NCBI GenBank assembly: GCA_014706295.1
Contig: JACSVZ010000001.1
Coordinates: 115,145,111 to 115,209,110, forward strand
From: Lycocorax pyrrhopterus obiensis
Taxonomy: Eukaryota; Chordata; Aves; Passeriformes; Paradisaeidae
DNA length: 64,000 nucleotides
Direction: 5' to 3'
In this document: one piece after another, positions 11,801 through 24,700 of the stretch
Layout of the letters: each line of letters starts with the position of its first letter
Position numbering within the stretch: position 1 is the stretch's first letter
Made by a program: the position numbers and the translations under genes
The notes under the pieces: generated by a model
What the model saw: only the letters and a program-made list of their open reading frames with translations
Told to the model about the DNA's origin: nothing
Databases searched by the model: none

Positions 11801-14800
11801 CTGACTGACAATGCTCAGCAGACACAGGGTAGTTTAGGGAGTACCTCATTTGTGAGTCCAGAACATGACCCCCCAAAAAATGTCAGTCCCATATTGTGAA
11901 CCTTTAGATCAGACTAAAAGAGCAAATGTCACAAAAGCATTTATGCCTTGTCTGGATCATTCTACTACTATCTGTCTTTCAAAACTCAGCTGAAGGGATA
12001 TATATTTTAATATTCCTTTATATTCTCTTCTAATTCCTGGAGCTACCTAATTTTTAAGACCACTCATGTATCACTGATGTTATAGGAAAATATGATCAGG
12101 ATCCATGAAGACAATGCACAGTTATAAACTTATTTGTTTTCTGATTTCATTCCTGGAGGATTTAGCCTTTATATAGGTAATTGGTGACATTTTCAACAGT
12201 CTCCAATCTCCTCTAATGTTAGACATTATAAATTGCACACTGAGAGTTATTGATTACTGAATTTCTTTGTGCAACTGACAATGTTCAATGTCTTCAAGGA
12301 ACTAACCCTAACTCCTCAGTCTTCTGTTTATATATCACATCTAGGCTATCCACCCCATAAATGACATCACCCATCCTGTCAGAAGTCCTCTAAAATGTCA
12401 AGGGTTTCTACAGAACTGTGTAAATGCACTTTTTAATAAGGATAGAAGGATATGAAACTTAGGTGGAAGTTGGAAAGGTAATTTCTAACTTTCCATCAAA
12501 GATGGAAACAAGCATAAGGAAGTTAAAGCAAATGAAGTTTCTCTGATTTGAGGAAGATTTCAGCCAAATATAGGAAAGAAATTTTAAAAAGAACTGGATA
12601 AAAAATAGAACAGAGCATTAAGTTTGGTAACACCTTTGTCTGTTTGCGTAACAAAAAGAGAATTTCCTAGAAAACATTTAATTTCATTTCTCTAGGGTGC
12701 CTTCCAAGGTGAGTTTGTGGTTGTGGCAGGCTTACACTGCAGTATAGAGTTTCATACTCTTCCTCCCTTGGCCCTAAAAAGAGTAGAACTTTTCTTCTTA
12801 AGGAAACATCAAAGTTTTCAATGTCAACATTCCTAAAAAAGAGACTGAATGAAGTCTTATGCCCCAAACAAAATATAAAACATCTCTATCTGCACGTGTG
12901 TCAGGGAGCTAAAAAGTCTCTCAAAATTCATTACAGGTTCAGATTCAAGCCTTATTCTTGTTCTGAAGTGGGCATATTTTACTTTACAATGGTTTTGTTG
13001 CGTATTTAGTGACTGCAATTTGGTTCCTCTTCCCAAATTTCATGCGAATGAATCTCAATGAATGATCAGTGTTCACCCTGGATAAGATGGAGGTGGACAC
13101 ACATGTGCTTGGATTAAAAGTCTCAGAAGAAATGTGTCTAGTCATTGAAATATAGATCAAGAACTTTTTCATTTCTATTCAGGCAGTGCATGAAGCAAGA
13201 CACACATGCCTGCAACCATCAAATTGATAGAAGAAGTTTTATTTATACAGAATTTTAAAACATTTACCCCCTTTTGAGTTTATGGCAGTAGTATATTGCC
13301 TTTTTGTCTTCAACAACTTTGAGTTGTGCCACTCCCCAGAATAATATATCCCTCTAAAAGGGTTGACCAGAAAAGTCATAACACAAAACCTTTAATGGAA
13401 TCCTAATTCCATCTGGGTGGCTGTTTTCAGCTTCCAAACTGCCAAATCAGTCTTAAAGAAGCAGCGTCCTTGTGTCTGCTTCCTACAGATGTAGATGTAT
13501 CCTCATGGAATTTAAGTTATAGTTGGACTTCTGCTGTTCAAATAACTTTTTCCCAGAAAGGTATAAACAGGCATTAGGCCAACAGAAAACAGGAGAAAAA
13601 TAGAATTAGCATTAAATGGAGTAAAGAAAAACAAAACAAGTAACATTTATTACTCAAAATGTCTTCTAAAGAGCTGTGACCCTTCATCTGGGCCATACGG
13701 GAAGGGCAATTATTGGCAAAAGCATTGAGTGGGAAAAAAACCTTTAAAATGGTCTGGTTTAATATAAAATCTATTGCATAATGAAAGCTGTTTTCTCTTT
13801 TGTTTCTGTGAGCAAGGATCTTTTTGGTTACAAAAGTAATGATGCTCTTTGCTTTTGCAATCTAGCAGAATCTTGAATAACAGAGATATAATTATTTCTT
13901 AAGAGTTTTAACTGGTGCTAAGTAATTACTTTTTATTCCTCATTTAAAACCCATTTAATATAAATCTTTTTGTTCCACAGCCTATCTTCCATATTTTTTA
14001 AAAGAAATTATGTTGAAAGTGACTATATTAAAATTGTCTGGTATATGTTCAGTTTTGTCGCCATTGTAAAGCCCAAACACTCGACTGAAGTGAAATTGGG
14101 GCAAGTTTGGAAGTCAGGAAAACTGTGTGTAGGAATTGCTCCAAGGACTTCAGGATCCACAGACTGGATATTAACTCAAAATCTCAAATTCTGATATGTT
14201 TTCCCTGAAAAATTCTGAAGGTTGAGGTGAAACATCATCATCCACCAATGAGGAGAATTTGGTAAAACACCACTGATTCTTCGGTGTTTCAGTTGGGAGA
14301 ATTCAGCATTTATTTTTGTTATCTAGGTCACAAAACTAGTTCATTTCAGCATTTGGTTATACCAATACTCTCTCTTAACAACTTCATTTGAAAATGTATT
14401 TTTCTGCTCAACTTGAGTGGGAGCTGGAACATAAAACCTTTGCCATTTTGTTATTTTCACAAACTGATATTTTTTGCAGCTCTGTGCTGCCAGTTTATCT
14501 TTTTTGCCAGGCAAAGTATTCTAGCTTTTCATGACAGCCAACACAGCCAGTTCTGGTGAGTCAACAAAAAGGTTAAAGCAAAAGGCAATGCCTGATAACC
14601 CCTGCCTCCACTGAATAAGTCATACAAAATGTTCTCAAACTGAGCCCCTGGCTGGGAGCTGAGAAACCAGAGAAGGTTCCACACATGCCTGCAGGTTTTA
14701 AACCCACACACCTTTCCCCAGCCTTTGATTCTCCTTGGTTTCTACTGCAGCAATGGTGAAAGAGATGATGCTACAATTCTATGTAACTGATGTCAGTTAA

Positions 14801-15271
14801 GCCAGACATTTTTTATTTTAAGGGCTTTATGGTTATCACAGTAATAAAAAGGGTGAAATTCTTCTATTTCATAGATGTTTTTACTGCAGCAAAGCTTTAG
14901 CATAGGTTTCTTTTTGTCTTTCTGCAATCAGAATTGGTTTTTCAAGTGCCAGCAGCACTCAAGGTGTGCCACCAGGAACTCAGGCCAGTGGCTGCAATAT
15001 CCAGGATGTGGCACCTGCACCAACATCAGTGACCCTCCAAATCAGGGACTGCTTCACTGAAGTTTAGATGATGTGCTGTCTTATTGCAGACAAGTGACTC
15101 GAGCTGAGCAAAAAGATAAGCAAGAACCATGATCTAAAGAACTGAAATATAATTATCCTCTTGGCCAGAATATTATTTTGCCACACGTGGGGAAAATAAG
15201 TTTCTATAAGTAGATCACAATAAATCTCTTGGGAAATTAAAAAAAATTAAAATAAATCAGGGTGGGGGATG
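8890..15271. other. Non-coding sequence, no gene seen
   Basis: More than 6 kb of single-copy AT-rich DNA. The longest frame is 115 codons (minus, 10572-10919) and does not resemble a known protein; a plus-strand frame overlaps it. A pyrimidine-rich stretch lies at about 11235-11280. I see no mobile element, RNA gene or promoter with more than isolated motif support. Confidence 0.75.
10579..10591. promoter_or_regulatory. AP-1 motif inside a short palindrome
   Basis: AGTTGAGTCAACT reads the same on both strands around a central G and contains TGAGTCA (10582-10588), the consensus AP-1 site bound by Fos/Jun dimers. The same seven-base core also occurs near 8474, 14560, 20787, 35390 and 37843, which is near what chance predicts, so occupancy is unproven. 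Confidence 0.2.
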
Positions 15272-15437
15272 CAGCACCAAGCCTATCTGAGTTCAAGAAG
15301 TGTTTGGACAGTGCTCCCAGGCACAGGGTGTGATTCTTGGGGTGTCCTGTGCAGGGCCAGGAGTAGGTCCTGGTAGGAGTGGGTCCTGATCCTGATAGGT
15401 CCCTTCCAACTCAGCATATTCTGTGATGCTGTGATAG
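15272..15437 (+). mobile_element. CR1 LINE 3' end, 5'-truncated, plus strand
   Basis: CR1 is the main non-LTR retrotransposon of birds and reptiles. This copy holds the last codons of its ORF2, reading EFKKCLDSAPRHRV then a TGA stop at 15331-15333. The usual 3' UTR follows: a stretch beginning TTCTTGGGGTGTCCTGTG, then the block CCCTTCCAACTCAGCATATT, then a degenerate ATTCTRTG tail ending about 15437. The ORF2 C-terminus and tail match the CR1 pattern I know. Everything upstream is lost, as in most CR1 copies, so it cannot move. The left edge is approximate. Confidence 0.88.
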
Positions 15438-17330
15438 ATTGATTTTGTTTTTGACTCCAAGTGGGAATGAATGTCTTCCTCCAGGGAGCAGAAAATGCAT
15501 GGTTTCCAACAACCTTCTTATTGAACCAAAAGCAGATCTTATCACTGGGGTGATGCTGTAGTGTGAAGATGAAGGAATAATGACTGTAATTTGTCCAGGT
15601 GCTAACACACTGCGTCTGGGAGTTGCTTGCTGCAGAGTGCAGGGCAATAAATCACTTGCAGTCTATGGATGTTGAAATATCCAATCCATTGGTACATTTG
15701 CAGGAACTTTTTTAGGTACTCTACAATGACTTAATGCACAATTTGATGACAATTTAGGTATAAAAATGTTGGACTTTATTACGGAGCCACAGGAAATTCC
15801 TGATCCTTGAGATGTAAGAAACTTGCCATTTCTCGGGTGTGTACTGGATCTTTTGTTAAGTACAGCTAAGAAAGCTTAAATATAATTAGGAACTAGCTTT
15901 GTTTTTCACTCCTGTTAATTCTTGTGATGGTTTCAATGCTAGTTGATCCCAACTAGTGCATTTTGAATTGACTGGAGCTGTTATTTGTAACACTGATGTA
16001 TTTGCATTCAGTACATGCCCATGGGTAACCAATGTGGAGGGCTGAATGTTGAATAATCAGATTATAAACTAACATCAATTTGAAGACTTTTATCTAGACT
16101 TTCTCTATTCTGAACTTGAAACGAACCAAAGCAGCGTCTTAGTATGGCTCTCTCTAATGGCCAAGTGTGAATGCCCCAGAAAATTGTGTGAAGCTTGTCC
16201 TTCTCTTTGGTAACACTGCCCTTACGGACTTAATTAGGGCCTTTATTATCCTATCATCCTTTGTGTCCCCCTCCCTCCTTGAAGACTATCATGCAGAGAA
16301 TCTGTTTTCCATAATTCAGTTTCTTGAAAGAGAATCCAAGCATTGAAACGATATCTGAGGAAACTCTTGTTGTGAGGTCAATAAGGAAGATTTGTACACA
16401 TTGACTACTTGCTCCCCTGAAAGAACACAGGAAAAAATTAGTTGTGGTGCATGGTATTTGTTTACTGCCCTGAAAAATTGCTCGTTTTGGTGATCAGGCC
16501 CTGATGACAGCTTAACATAATGAAGAATGAAATGTCTCCCAATACACAAAGCAGGAATTTGAATACTCTGCCAGGTGCACTCTTTCACGACACAATGCTG
16601 AATGGGAAGCACGAAAGTCCCCAAAATTCTTGTGATGCTTGTTAGATAGAGTTGTATGTATTTCCTAAGGACAGAGTGATCTGTACCCCCCAAAAAAGGG
16701 GTAAATAGAAAGTATTGACAAGTATTAATTTTGTCATAGATCTGGATGCTGCTCATCTTATTGGACTGTGTGGAAAAGGAACCAGTATAACCACATTAAG
16801 TGAAATATTTTAAAAGATCAGATTCATTGGATGTCACGTACCAGAAGGCATGAACTTGTTACAGAAGAAAAGATAAAATGTCTGGATGTTTTCTCCCAAC
16901 CTGTGCCGCAGGAGTCTGGGCATCTCTCCGTTTTCGCAAGGCAGTAAAACAGGAAAAACTTTATCCCCCCTGTTTATACAATGTGCAACATATTTCTGTC
17001 TTGCAGGTCTATTTCACCAGAGAAAATGTATTCTATTTAACATGACACCCAGAAGCCAGGGAAGTGCTTAAATGTCAAAACCCCATCTATGACTGGTGTG
17101 TCAGAAGTTTATCTCACGTTATAAAGTTGTTCCACAGCTATATGGCTCCCCTGAGAAAAAAAGTCATTTACCCTCTACACTGAGGCACAATTGCTTGAAT
17201 ACATTTGCAGTGACTAATCAGTGGTGAAGCAAATACTAAACTGTAGTTTCACCCTCCTTACTGTGGCTGCGACACGATGATTGAAAGTGTGATTTTTTTT
17301 CATCTTGACACTTAGTCTATGAGCACAAAT
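15438..17330. other. Non-coding sequence, no gene seen
   Basis: The stretch contains a hairpin at 15935-15962 and a 146-codon minus-strand frame at 16316-16756. That frame is one of the longest in the window, but its translation (rich in F, S, Q and I) matches no family I recognise and no splice context supports it. I leave it as chance or unknown. Confidence 0.65.
15935..15962. repeat. Hairpin, 11-bp stem with 2-nt bulge
   Basis: AATGC plus TAGTTG (15935-15945) pairs with CAACTA plus GCATT (15950-15962), leaving a four-base loop ATCC and a two-base bulge GT. It is a compact stem but too short for a typical microRNA precursor. Confidence 0.6.
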
Positions 17331-18084
17331 AACTCGGGGTGGGGCAATCAGGGTTGTGTTTCTTCATCCAGGAGCTGCACACAAAGCCAGAAAAGCCCTG
17401 CTGTGCCTCAGGGTTCGTGTAGTGCCCGTGTGCTGGCTCAGAGCTGGCACAGGGATCTCAGGGATCCTGTGGGAAGTGCCTGCCTTGCCCCTCCGTGTGC
17501 TGATTGTGGAGGGAAACCTGCAAGCAGAGTGAATCCTCTTAAAATGGATATGAGCAAGAATTATCCTGAAATCCCCTAGGCATCAAGTCTGTTTATTGTT
17601 AACTCTGAGGAGAGGAAAACCAAGTTTTGGCAGGTGGGAGCGTGTGTTTTGAGGACCACCGTGCACCAGAGGCAACTCCTAAATTCTCACTTAAACCTCA
17701 AGCACTGGGTAGGGAGAATTGTCTTAGGACGAAGCCCAGAGACAAAATGGCATCAGTCCCACAGCCCTGGCTTGGATCTCCTGCTCTGCTTCCAGGCATT
17801 TCAAGGTTACCTTGATGGAGGAGCTGCTGCCTGCCGTGGCTTGGGTTGGTCCATGCAGAGGAGGGACTCCTGCCTCAGACCCTTGCCGAGGGGGGGATGC
17901 TCCCTGTGGACACCAGCCCTGTTGTGGCGTCTGGGGACAGGGGCTGACAGTGCCAGGGGGCTGACGGGGGGTTCTGGACTCTGGGCAGGGTGGGCAGCCC
18001 TAGGGAAGCCATCTCTGGGTGCCTCAGTAGGGCCCACAGCCCCCAGGGTACCTCTGGCTACCACAGGGAAGCGGCAAGAAAGAG
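17331..18084. other. GC-rich block with sharp edges
   Basis: Base composition shifts abruptly to G+C-rich here and back to very AT-rich after 18085. CpGs are present but sparse (about eight in 17640-18080), so this is not a typical CpG island. A 171-codon plus-strand frame (17634-18149) and an 85-codon minus-strand frame both read through it; long frames are expected in GC-rich DNA because stop codons are AT-rich, and neither translation is recognisable. It may be a GC-rich insertion, an unclassified repeat, a lncRNA exon or a local biased-conversion patch. Confidence 0.5.
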
Positions 18085-18260
18085 GAAGAAGGGTAAATAA
18101 ATATTTAAATGTGTTGTTAATTTCAATTTTGTTGTTAATAGCAGGATGATAATTTAAAAATTAGTCATTAAATTATTACTCTGGTTGTTTTTAGCTCAAT
18201 AAATTATAAATTGTAGCTGAGTGCTGAAGAATTAATAACCCTTTTTCTCTCAGCATTCGT
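18085..18260. other. Very AT-rich tract, homeodomain-like motifs
   Basis: Immediately right of the GC-rich block the sequence becomes strongly AT-rich, with repeated TTAAT, ATTA and AAATTA cores (for example TAAATAAATATTTAAAT near 18092 and AATTAATAA near 18230). It could be a constrained enhancer-like element or simply AT-rich filler; only alignment can tell. Confidence 0.25.
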
Positions 18261-20629
18261 AGGTGAAGGTCAGACAAAGCCAAGATCCTTTGGCAAACAA
18301 TCTCCTCCCTGCATCACACTGGAGTCTCCTTTGGTAAGTATTGGAAATAAGCAGCCTTGTGCAGGTACAGACAACACAATCTGCTGGTTATTTTTATTTT
18401 GAACGGACTGACTTGCAGTTCTTCTGCTTGTAATGGTTTGTCCAGAGCTACACATGCTCTGTAGCTTCCAAAATCAGAGGTTTAGCCCATCATTTCTGTG
18501 TTCTTGTGTTTATTCCTGCCTCTCAACTCCAGTCTCATGCAAAGCATCAGAAAGAAACTGGGGTTTTTCTTCAATATCACCAGAATCCCAAAGTGTGCTT
18601 ATTTAAGAGGAGCTATGTTGCAAGTTGTTTACCCCCATTGTGTTCTGAGTGAACATACTGTATGTCTCTCTCACTAGGCATTGGGATATTCAGTGATAAA
18701 GCAATTCCCTGAACTCAGTCCAGAAAGTCTACACAAAATAATACTTCAAGATCATCTTTCCCCTATCACCCCTCCCAGAAATTTCTCTGCAATTCTTCCA
18801 TTTTCTGTGGCTCTCATGAGTGATAGCCTTATTTTCTGGATCTTGAGCTGACACGTGTGATTTATTCCCTGGCAGCCATCTGACTTATGCACAGATCTAG
18901 GCCTGAAGCCCATCAAAAATGTGTTCAACAAGAGAGAATAAGATGAGTGCAAGTAAGAGACTAGAGTGAGACTACATTTTAAGTTGTTACCCCTAATAAT
19001 TCCATCATATCCCATTACTGTTTTGTTTGTTGCCTTCACTGTTTACAGCAGTTCTCAGGTTTGTCTGTGACATGCATAAACACAATTTCCATGCAGCAAG
19101 ACTTCTCAGGTGCAGGAAGAGAATATTCTCAGGAATTCAGAGTACCAGGTAATCTTCTATGGCAGCCCCAGTTAAGATGTCCCACTGGCCTTTATTTTAA
19201 ACCCTCCATTTTATTTCCAGGCTCTTTCCTCCCTCTCCTTTTGTTTAGTGTCCTTGTCAGCCTTGCTGTCATCTCCTAGATTAAATCCCTACAAGCATTC
19301 ATTACTGTAGTGTGGGAATATAAACAACTTCTTGGACTACTTCATACCCGTGGAAAACAAATGGTGCAATATCACCCCTCAGTGAAATGGAAAATACATC
19401 TTAAACCCCTGACACTTACTCTGTTTAGTTTAAAAGCTTCTTTATTCAAAACGTATTTTCCCACTGTCTTTGAGGAAACAACTGCTTGGCTACTTAGTAT
19501 CTCACAATAAGTGTCACATCCTTTGCCAAGGAAACGATTAGTCCCTTGCAAAGACAAATGACAGAGGCCTGAAGCAAATCCAGGGCAAAATGCCAAACAG
19601 AGTCGAAATTAGAGAAGCTGTGAATCAGCAATACACTGACATACATAAATAATTAGAGGAATTTGTTTTGTTTAGCGCAGGCAAACAACTCTGCAGTGAT
19701 GTATGATGTAGTACATTGTTTTCCAAAAGCTGCTGCTTCACAGGTACCAAATTACAAAAATTACTCCAAACATCACCACCTTTGGCCTTGGCATCTTTAA
19801 AAAGGGTCACAGGTTTACAACTGACATGTCCCATGGCTTGGCAGCAGGACTTGTGATGGTTATCACAAAATTCTCCGGTGTTTGTTTTAAAGATGAGCCA
19901 AGCTGATTCTTTTCTGTAACCTTAGGGTATCAACCAAAATAACAGTGTGTTAGTAATAATTATTGTTCATTGTTTCACCAGTGAGATAAAATGTTGCTAT
20001 CAGTGTCTGACTATATGTAAATTTGTTACATTTCTCTTGTATTTTAGATGTAATTTTTCATTATCTGACTGGATGAGGTTAGACTTCATACCTGCAAATT
20101 TATGTATTTCGAAGATTTTTATTGAACTCTGCATTAATTCTTTCCCATCTTAATAAACTGTTTTAAATCTCTGTGCTTTATTTGTAGATGAGTCTTGGTT
20201 AGCAGTTGATTAGGAGCTGCTAAATACAGCATTTAACATGAATTTAAAGTCACATTCCATCCCATTTTCATCACATCTCAAGGTATGTGAAATTGTCCTT
20301 TAGCTAGGAGTGTTAACACAGCAGTATCTAAACACATCATTATCTGTTCTTCTTATCTGGGAATTGAAACAAATAGCTTTTAATTTGTGTAAGATCTGTT
20401 TTCCTTTAATATTTGATTGTTTTCTCACTGCAGAATGAACAGTGTTTCTCAGCAGCCAATGGCATCTCTAGGACTATGTTAAGGGGACAATTTTGAGGCT
20501 GAGATATTTGATGGCAAGACAGGAAAAGATTCAAAGATCACAGGAAGTTTAGAAGAGCTTTTAGGTTAAGACTTATTTCCAAGGCTGTTGCGGTGCTAAT
20601 GAAGCCTGCGTGGTGAAAACTGCAGATGT
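18261..20629. other. Non-coding sequence, no gene seen
   Basis: Single-copy AT-rich DNA with frames of 60-95 codons on both strands, none recognisable. No known transposon, RNA gene or tandem array was found. Confidence 0.75.
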
Positions 20630-20840
20630 TTGCAATACAATTTAACTAACACACATAATTTTAATTAGATCACACTTTGACAAACCCACCTGCAACACCA
20701 ACAGCACTATAAAGGAAACCTCTCAAAGCTGGGTGGAGGATGGGTCCAAACAACAAACTGTAAATGGCTATTGATTTGTTTTTCAGTGAGTCATGTGATT
20801 ATTAATTGTAATACTTTTGCTTATTTTGCCATCTGAGTTG
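20630..20840. other. Candidate conserved non-coding element
   Basis: The stretch mixes homeodomain-type cores (TTTTAATTAGAT near 20660, ATTAATTGTAA near 20801) with an AP-1/E-box composite GTGAGTCATGTGAT at 20786-20799. There is no low-complexity sequence. This texture is typical of conserved vertebrate enhancers, but I infer it from motif content alone and have no alignment. Confidence 0.25.
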
Positions 20841-23098
20841 CCTTAAATGCTGTGGGAGGTGAGCGTGATTCTTCTCTCTTCTGAGTTTGAGCATTTGTGC
20901 TTTTGGAGATGAAATGTAAGAGAAAACAGCCTAGATGGTCATAATATATCAAGGCAAGTATATTGCAGCCTAGAAGTTATTTCATTGAGCAATAAAAAAT
21001 AGGCATTGTAGCAACTGTCTGATATATTCTGTGAACTCTGTCAGAAACTTGCAGGTAAACCAGGAGGGAGGCTGTCTACATTCAGTTTTACAACTTGAAA
21101 ATATTAATTAAAACTTCCATATAAAATCTTTAGGATTAACAATGTGAAGTGTCAAATGGTTGCACAGTACTTTCAAGAGTCTGAATCATAGTAGCAAAAA
21201 GCAATGGGAATAACAACCTTTTGTATTCTTAAAAGCAATTCTAGAGGTGGCATTATGTCTGCCAATTGTTATGCTAGTCATCTAAGATCTGTTGTTAGAA
21301 ATATGTGATGGTTTTTTTCCATAGCCTGTTTTGAAGGAGCTTTTTTATCTTTGGATAAGCTAAAACAAAAGCATGCTTGATTCTTTTTCCACATGTGACT
21401 ATTAAGAGTTTAAAACATGTAGTAGCATGAAATCAGGTACTACAGATTTGCATCCAAGCCTGGCATCTCGGGTTTCCTCAAGCAAGCACGGATGCCAGGG
21501 GATTTTCTAGCTAACAATCACCTTCTTCTGTCCCTTCTGTCTAAATTGCTGATAAGTCTTTTAGCTGGTCTTTTCAACCTCTTTCAAAATAGAAGAGACC
21601 ATATATGTAAAAGTTATTTCAAAATAACACTCCTTTCAAGAAAGATATTATTCTGAAGCACTGTTCAAAACAGCTCCTCAGTTGGTGTGAAATGCTACTC
21701 TGTGAAAGTGCCACCACTCAGGTACAGACTGGACAGGGTGAAAATGAAAATGACTGTTTTGAAGAACTAGAAGGTCACTGCATTAGCTGTAGGATGGATT
21801 TTTCATGTGGCAGAGCATGGTCTGAAGGCCCCCTAACTCAGGATTTGAGACCTGGGTATTTTCACATCTGCATGGTATGATGGCCCAGAGGATGTTGATT
21901 TCTAAGCACTGAAATTGAGTTTTATGTGCACTAAGGGCCTTCACTTATGGGCACAAGCCATTATGAAGCATCTATTTGGGGTTTGGAGTGAACAAAGTTG
22001 TTTGTACAAATACAGCTGTAATGTCTCTTATTATTAGCAGCAATTAGTGTCACAGAATTTGACCTACAAGTCCTGAAGCAAGCAATTCTAGGGTATTAAC
22101 CCAGGTTGTTTAGCTCCCAGTGTAGTTTAATAAAGTTATCATGTTCATGGAAAATGGCATATTTAAACACAAGTTTTGATTACATAGATGCAACACTTCC
22201 TGCAAATTATGTGGAGGGTAGGGAACATTTGTGCTTTCTACACTAATGCCTCAAACCTCTCATATTTGCAGAGCTCAGAGGTTTGGCAGCAGGCCTGCAA
22301 TATGATAAGGTTTGCTGATAGGTTTTTTTGTATCTTCTTTTTTATTTTTTTTCCCCTAGATCAGCATAATTCTGAACTGTTCTCTGCAATTCACCTGTTA
22401 GAGTGCAAATTTCCTGATAGAAGTCCTGCACTCTGTGTTAGGCAGGACTCAAAGGGCACCTCCCAGCCGGCACAAATGAGAATTGTGTTAGAACTGCTCT
22501 ATGCAACAGAAATAGGAATTTAATTTTTTTATATTCTGCTTACCTGAGAATTAAAGATCTGGTTTTGGTTGGTTGTTTTTTTTTTTTCCTCCTTTTCAAC
22601 AGCTTCTAGCCAGGACATAGAACTAAGTTTCATAATCTGCTATCTATGTTAATTAGGAAGCTGCATTTCTTTAGGCCTAGGACTAGATTTTTCTCTTTGT
22701 TGCGAGAGTTGTTGGTTCAGAGAAGACAGGCTATAAAAGATGTTTTCTTGGGCTTCTCTATGAGAACTCACTCAGCTGAATAAGCAAGTTTTTAATATAT
22801 GGTTGTTGTCGTGCATCAGATGATGATGTTTATTCCAGATTCATTCACAACATGGCCAGTTTATCTAAAAACTGACTTAGAGGAAGGCTTCTCTATAAAT
22901 TGCCTAAATTTTTGCCATTTAAAAATTGGAAAATATTCTGTCTCTTCTGTGTTAGGAGTAGACAAGAAAATAGAAGGAAAATCCAAGTCATTTAGGATGT
23001 AGAGCACTGACAGCAGACTTTCAGACCAAAACCAATTAAAAGAAAGAGAAGATGAAGAAGTGGTCTGTATTTTACAGCTTAGTTCAGGTTAATATCAG

Positions 23099-23140
23099 GT
23101 AAACTAGTAAAGATGTAAAGTAAACTAGTAAACATTTTCA
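23099..23140. repeat. Imperfect direct repeat, period 21
   Basis: GTAAACTAGTAAA occurs at 23099 and again at 23120, and the units are partly alike beyond that. It looks like a small, partly decayed tandem duplication. Confidence 0.7.
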
Positions 23141-24293
23141 ATCCCATGATTCTTGTCCCAGAAATGAAGGAATATTGAAAAAAGGTTTAATGGAGGTGTT
23201 CTTGACTTGCATGGGAGAACCGGTACCAATAAATATTACTTTAAGCATCTCATAATAAATAAATTGGAGAATTTGCAAAGAAAACTGTGAATACGGTCTT
23301 GTGAAAAAAAATTCATTCCTCTTCCCATCTCAGTTCCTTCTGATGGTTTTAATACACATGGAGAGTCTGATACTTGAGGGTTTTTATTTTACAGGTTGAT
23401 TGAGTTTGCCATCTCATCAAGTTGCCTATGAATTCATGCTAGAAATTAGTGAAATGGTCAAGCAGCATTTGCTAAACAGCTGGTTAAGGGGAAAGACAGC
23501 TTATTTTTGTTTCTAGATCAAAATCTTCCAACTTTGGTGTCACTTTCTCAGTTATCCATCACCCACAAAACTTATTATGGCACCATAAGCTTCTGCAGGT
23601 CTGAAAAGGAAGAATTCATAGACATTGCTCTCTGTTTCTCTCTGTTGCACCTTCTGTCTGGTGAATTCTGTCATGGTTTAGGAATGGGAACCAGGGCAAT
23701 TGTAAATTGTAGCAGAGCATCACTGAAATCTTCAGCCTGAAAAGCTAGAGGTGAGATTAAACAAAAAAACCCCCAAACCTGTGGCCAGTACCTGCAGAAT
23801 GTTATTCAGGATTTTAGAGCAGGGTAAAAAGACCTCCCTTGGTTCAGAAATATTCATTTGCCTGAATTGCACAGGGCTGAAAGGTGTAAGAATTTTGAGG
23901 TTGCTCTTATTTCTCATCCTGATGATTGCCTTGGTTGTGTGTCAGACAACAACTTTGTTGTGACTTTTTTTCTTCTCGTGCTGAACTGCTGGGGCTCTCA
24001 AACAGAAGTGTTCGCAGCCTAGCAGTTGGAATGCAGTTTTCTGTTTCTGTCTCTGATCTTTGCTGCCTGTCCCTCAGCATCCTGGTTCTTCACCTCCCAG
24101 TGGCTGTTGCAGGTGTTTTCCCTCTTTGCTCCTTCAATATTGGCTCCTGTCTGGGTGACTCCAGAAAGGCAGAAGAAAAAGGCAAAAAGAACATGAAACA
24201 AACCAAAGCTTTTAATAGTTGAAGGTGTGGAAATGGGAATTATAGGGACAGGGACAAGGAGTATCTATTGACACCACTGAGCTATGACAAGTG

Positions 24294-24346
24294 AGTGAAG
24301 AGTGAAATACATTCTCATCACATGAATGAAAAGTGAAATATATTCT
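24294..24346. repeat. Imperfect direct repeat, period 31
   Basis: AGTGAAATACATTCT at 24301-24315 recurs as AGTGAAATATATTCT at 24332-24346 with one change, and the bases just before each copy are also similar. It is a small local duplication without known role. Confidence 0.65.
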
Positions 24347-24682
24347 TTCTGCAGAAGCTGAACGTAAATCTTGTTAATACTTTTCCCTACAGTCAGGTCC
24401 TGTTCCCACAGTCTCTGTGCCAGACACGAAGTGAAGCTTTGAGGTGATCTAGTGTCCCACTGCAGCTCAGTGAGGATGACTCCTGAAGACAGTATCTACC
24501 CTTTTATTTTCTCCTTTCAGTCCCTGTAATATAAAATAGAATTGTCAAAGCTCACAGAAAAAGAGGAAAGCTATTTCTCTGCATTGGGGAAGCAGCGTGA
24601 CAAACTGCAAAAATAGCAGTTTTGGTATACTAATGTGTGTGATTGTGTAATTGAGACAACTTCCTAATTTCTAGAGATTTTC

Positions 24683-24700
24683 TTTTTTTTTTTTTTTTTT
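24683..24700. repeat. T18 homopolymer run
   Basis: Eighteen T residues stand in a row on the + strand. No retrocopy body is recognisable on its right side, where it would lie if this were the poly(A) tail of a minus-strand insertion. Confidence 0.95.

Noticed and set aside
16316..16756. 146-codon minus-strand frame as a gene
   Set aside because: No recognisable domain, no splice or promoter context, and length within what chance allows in a 64-kb six-frame scan.
17634..18149. 171-codon frame as a gene
   Set aside because: It lies in GC-rich DNA where stop codons are rare, runs into AT-rich sequence at its end, and matches no family I know.
23672..23720. Start of another LTR (TGTCATGGTTTAGG)
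   Set aside because: The following sequence does not continue as a known LTR and no right end was found.
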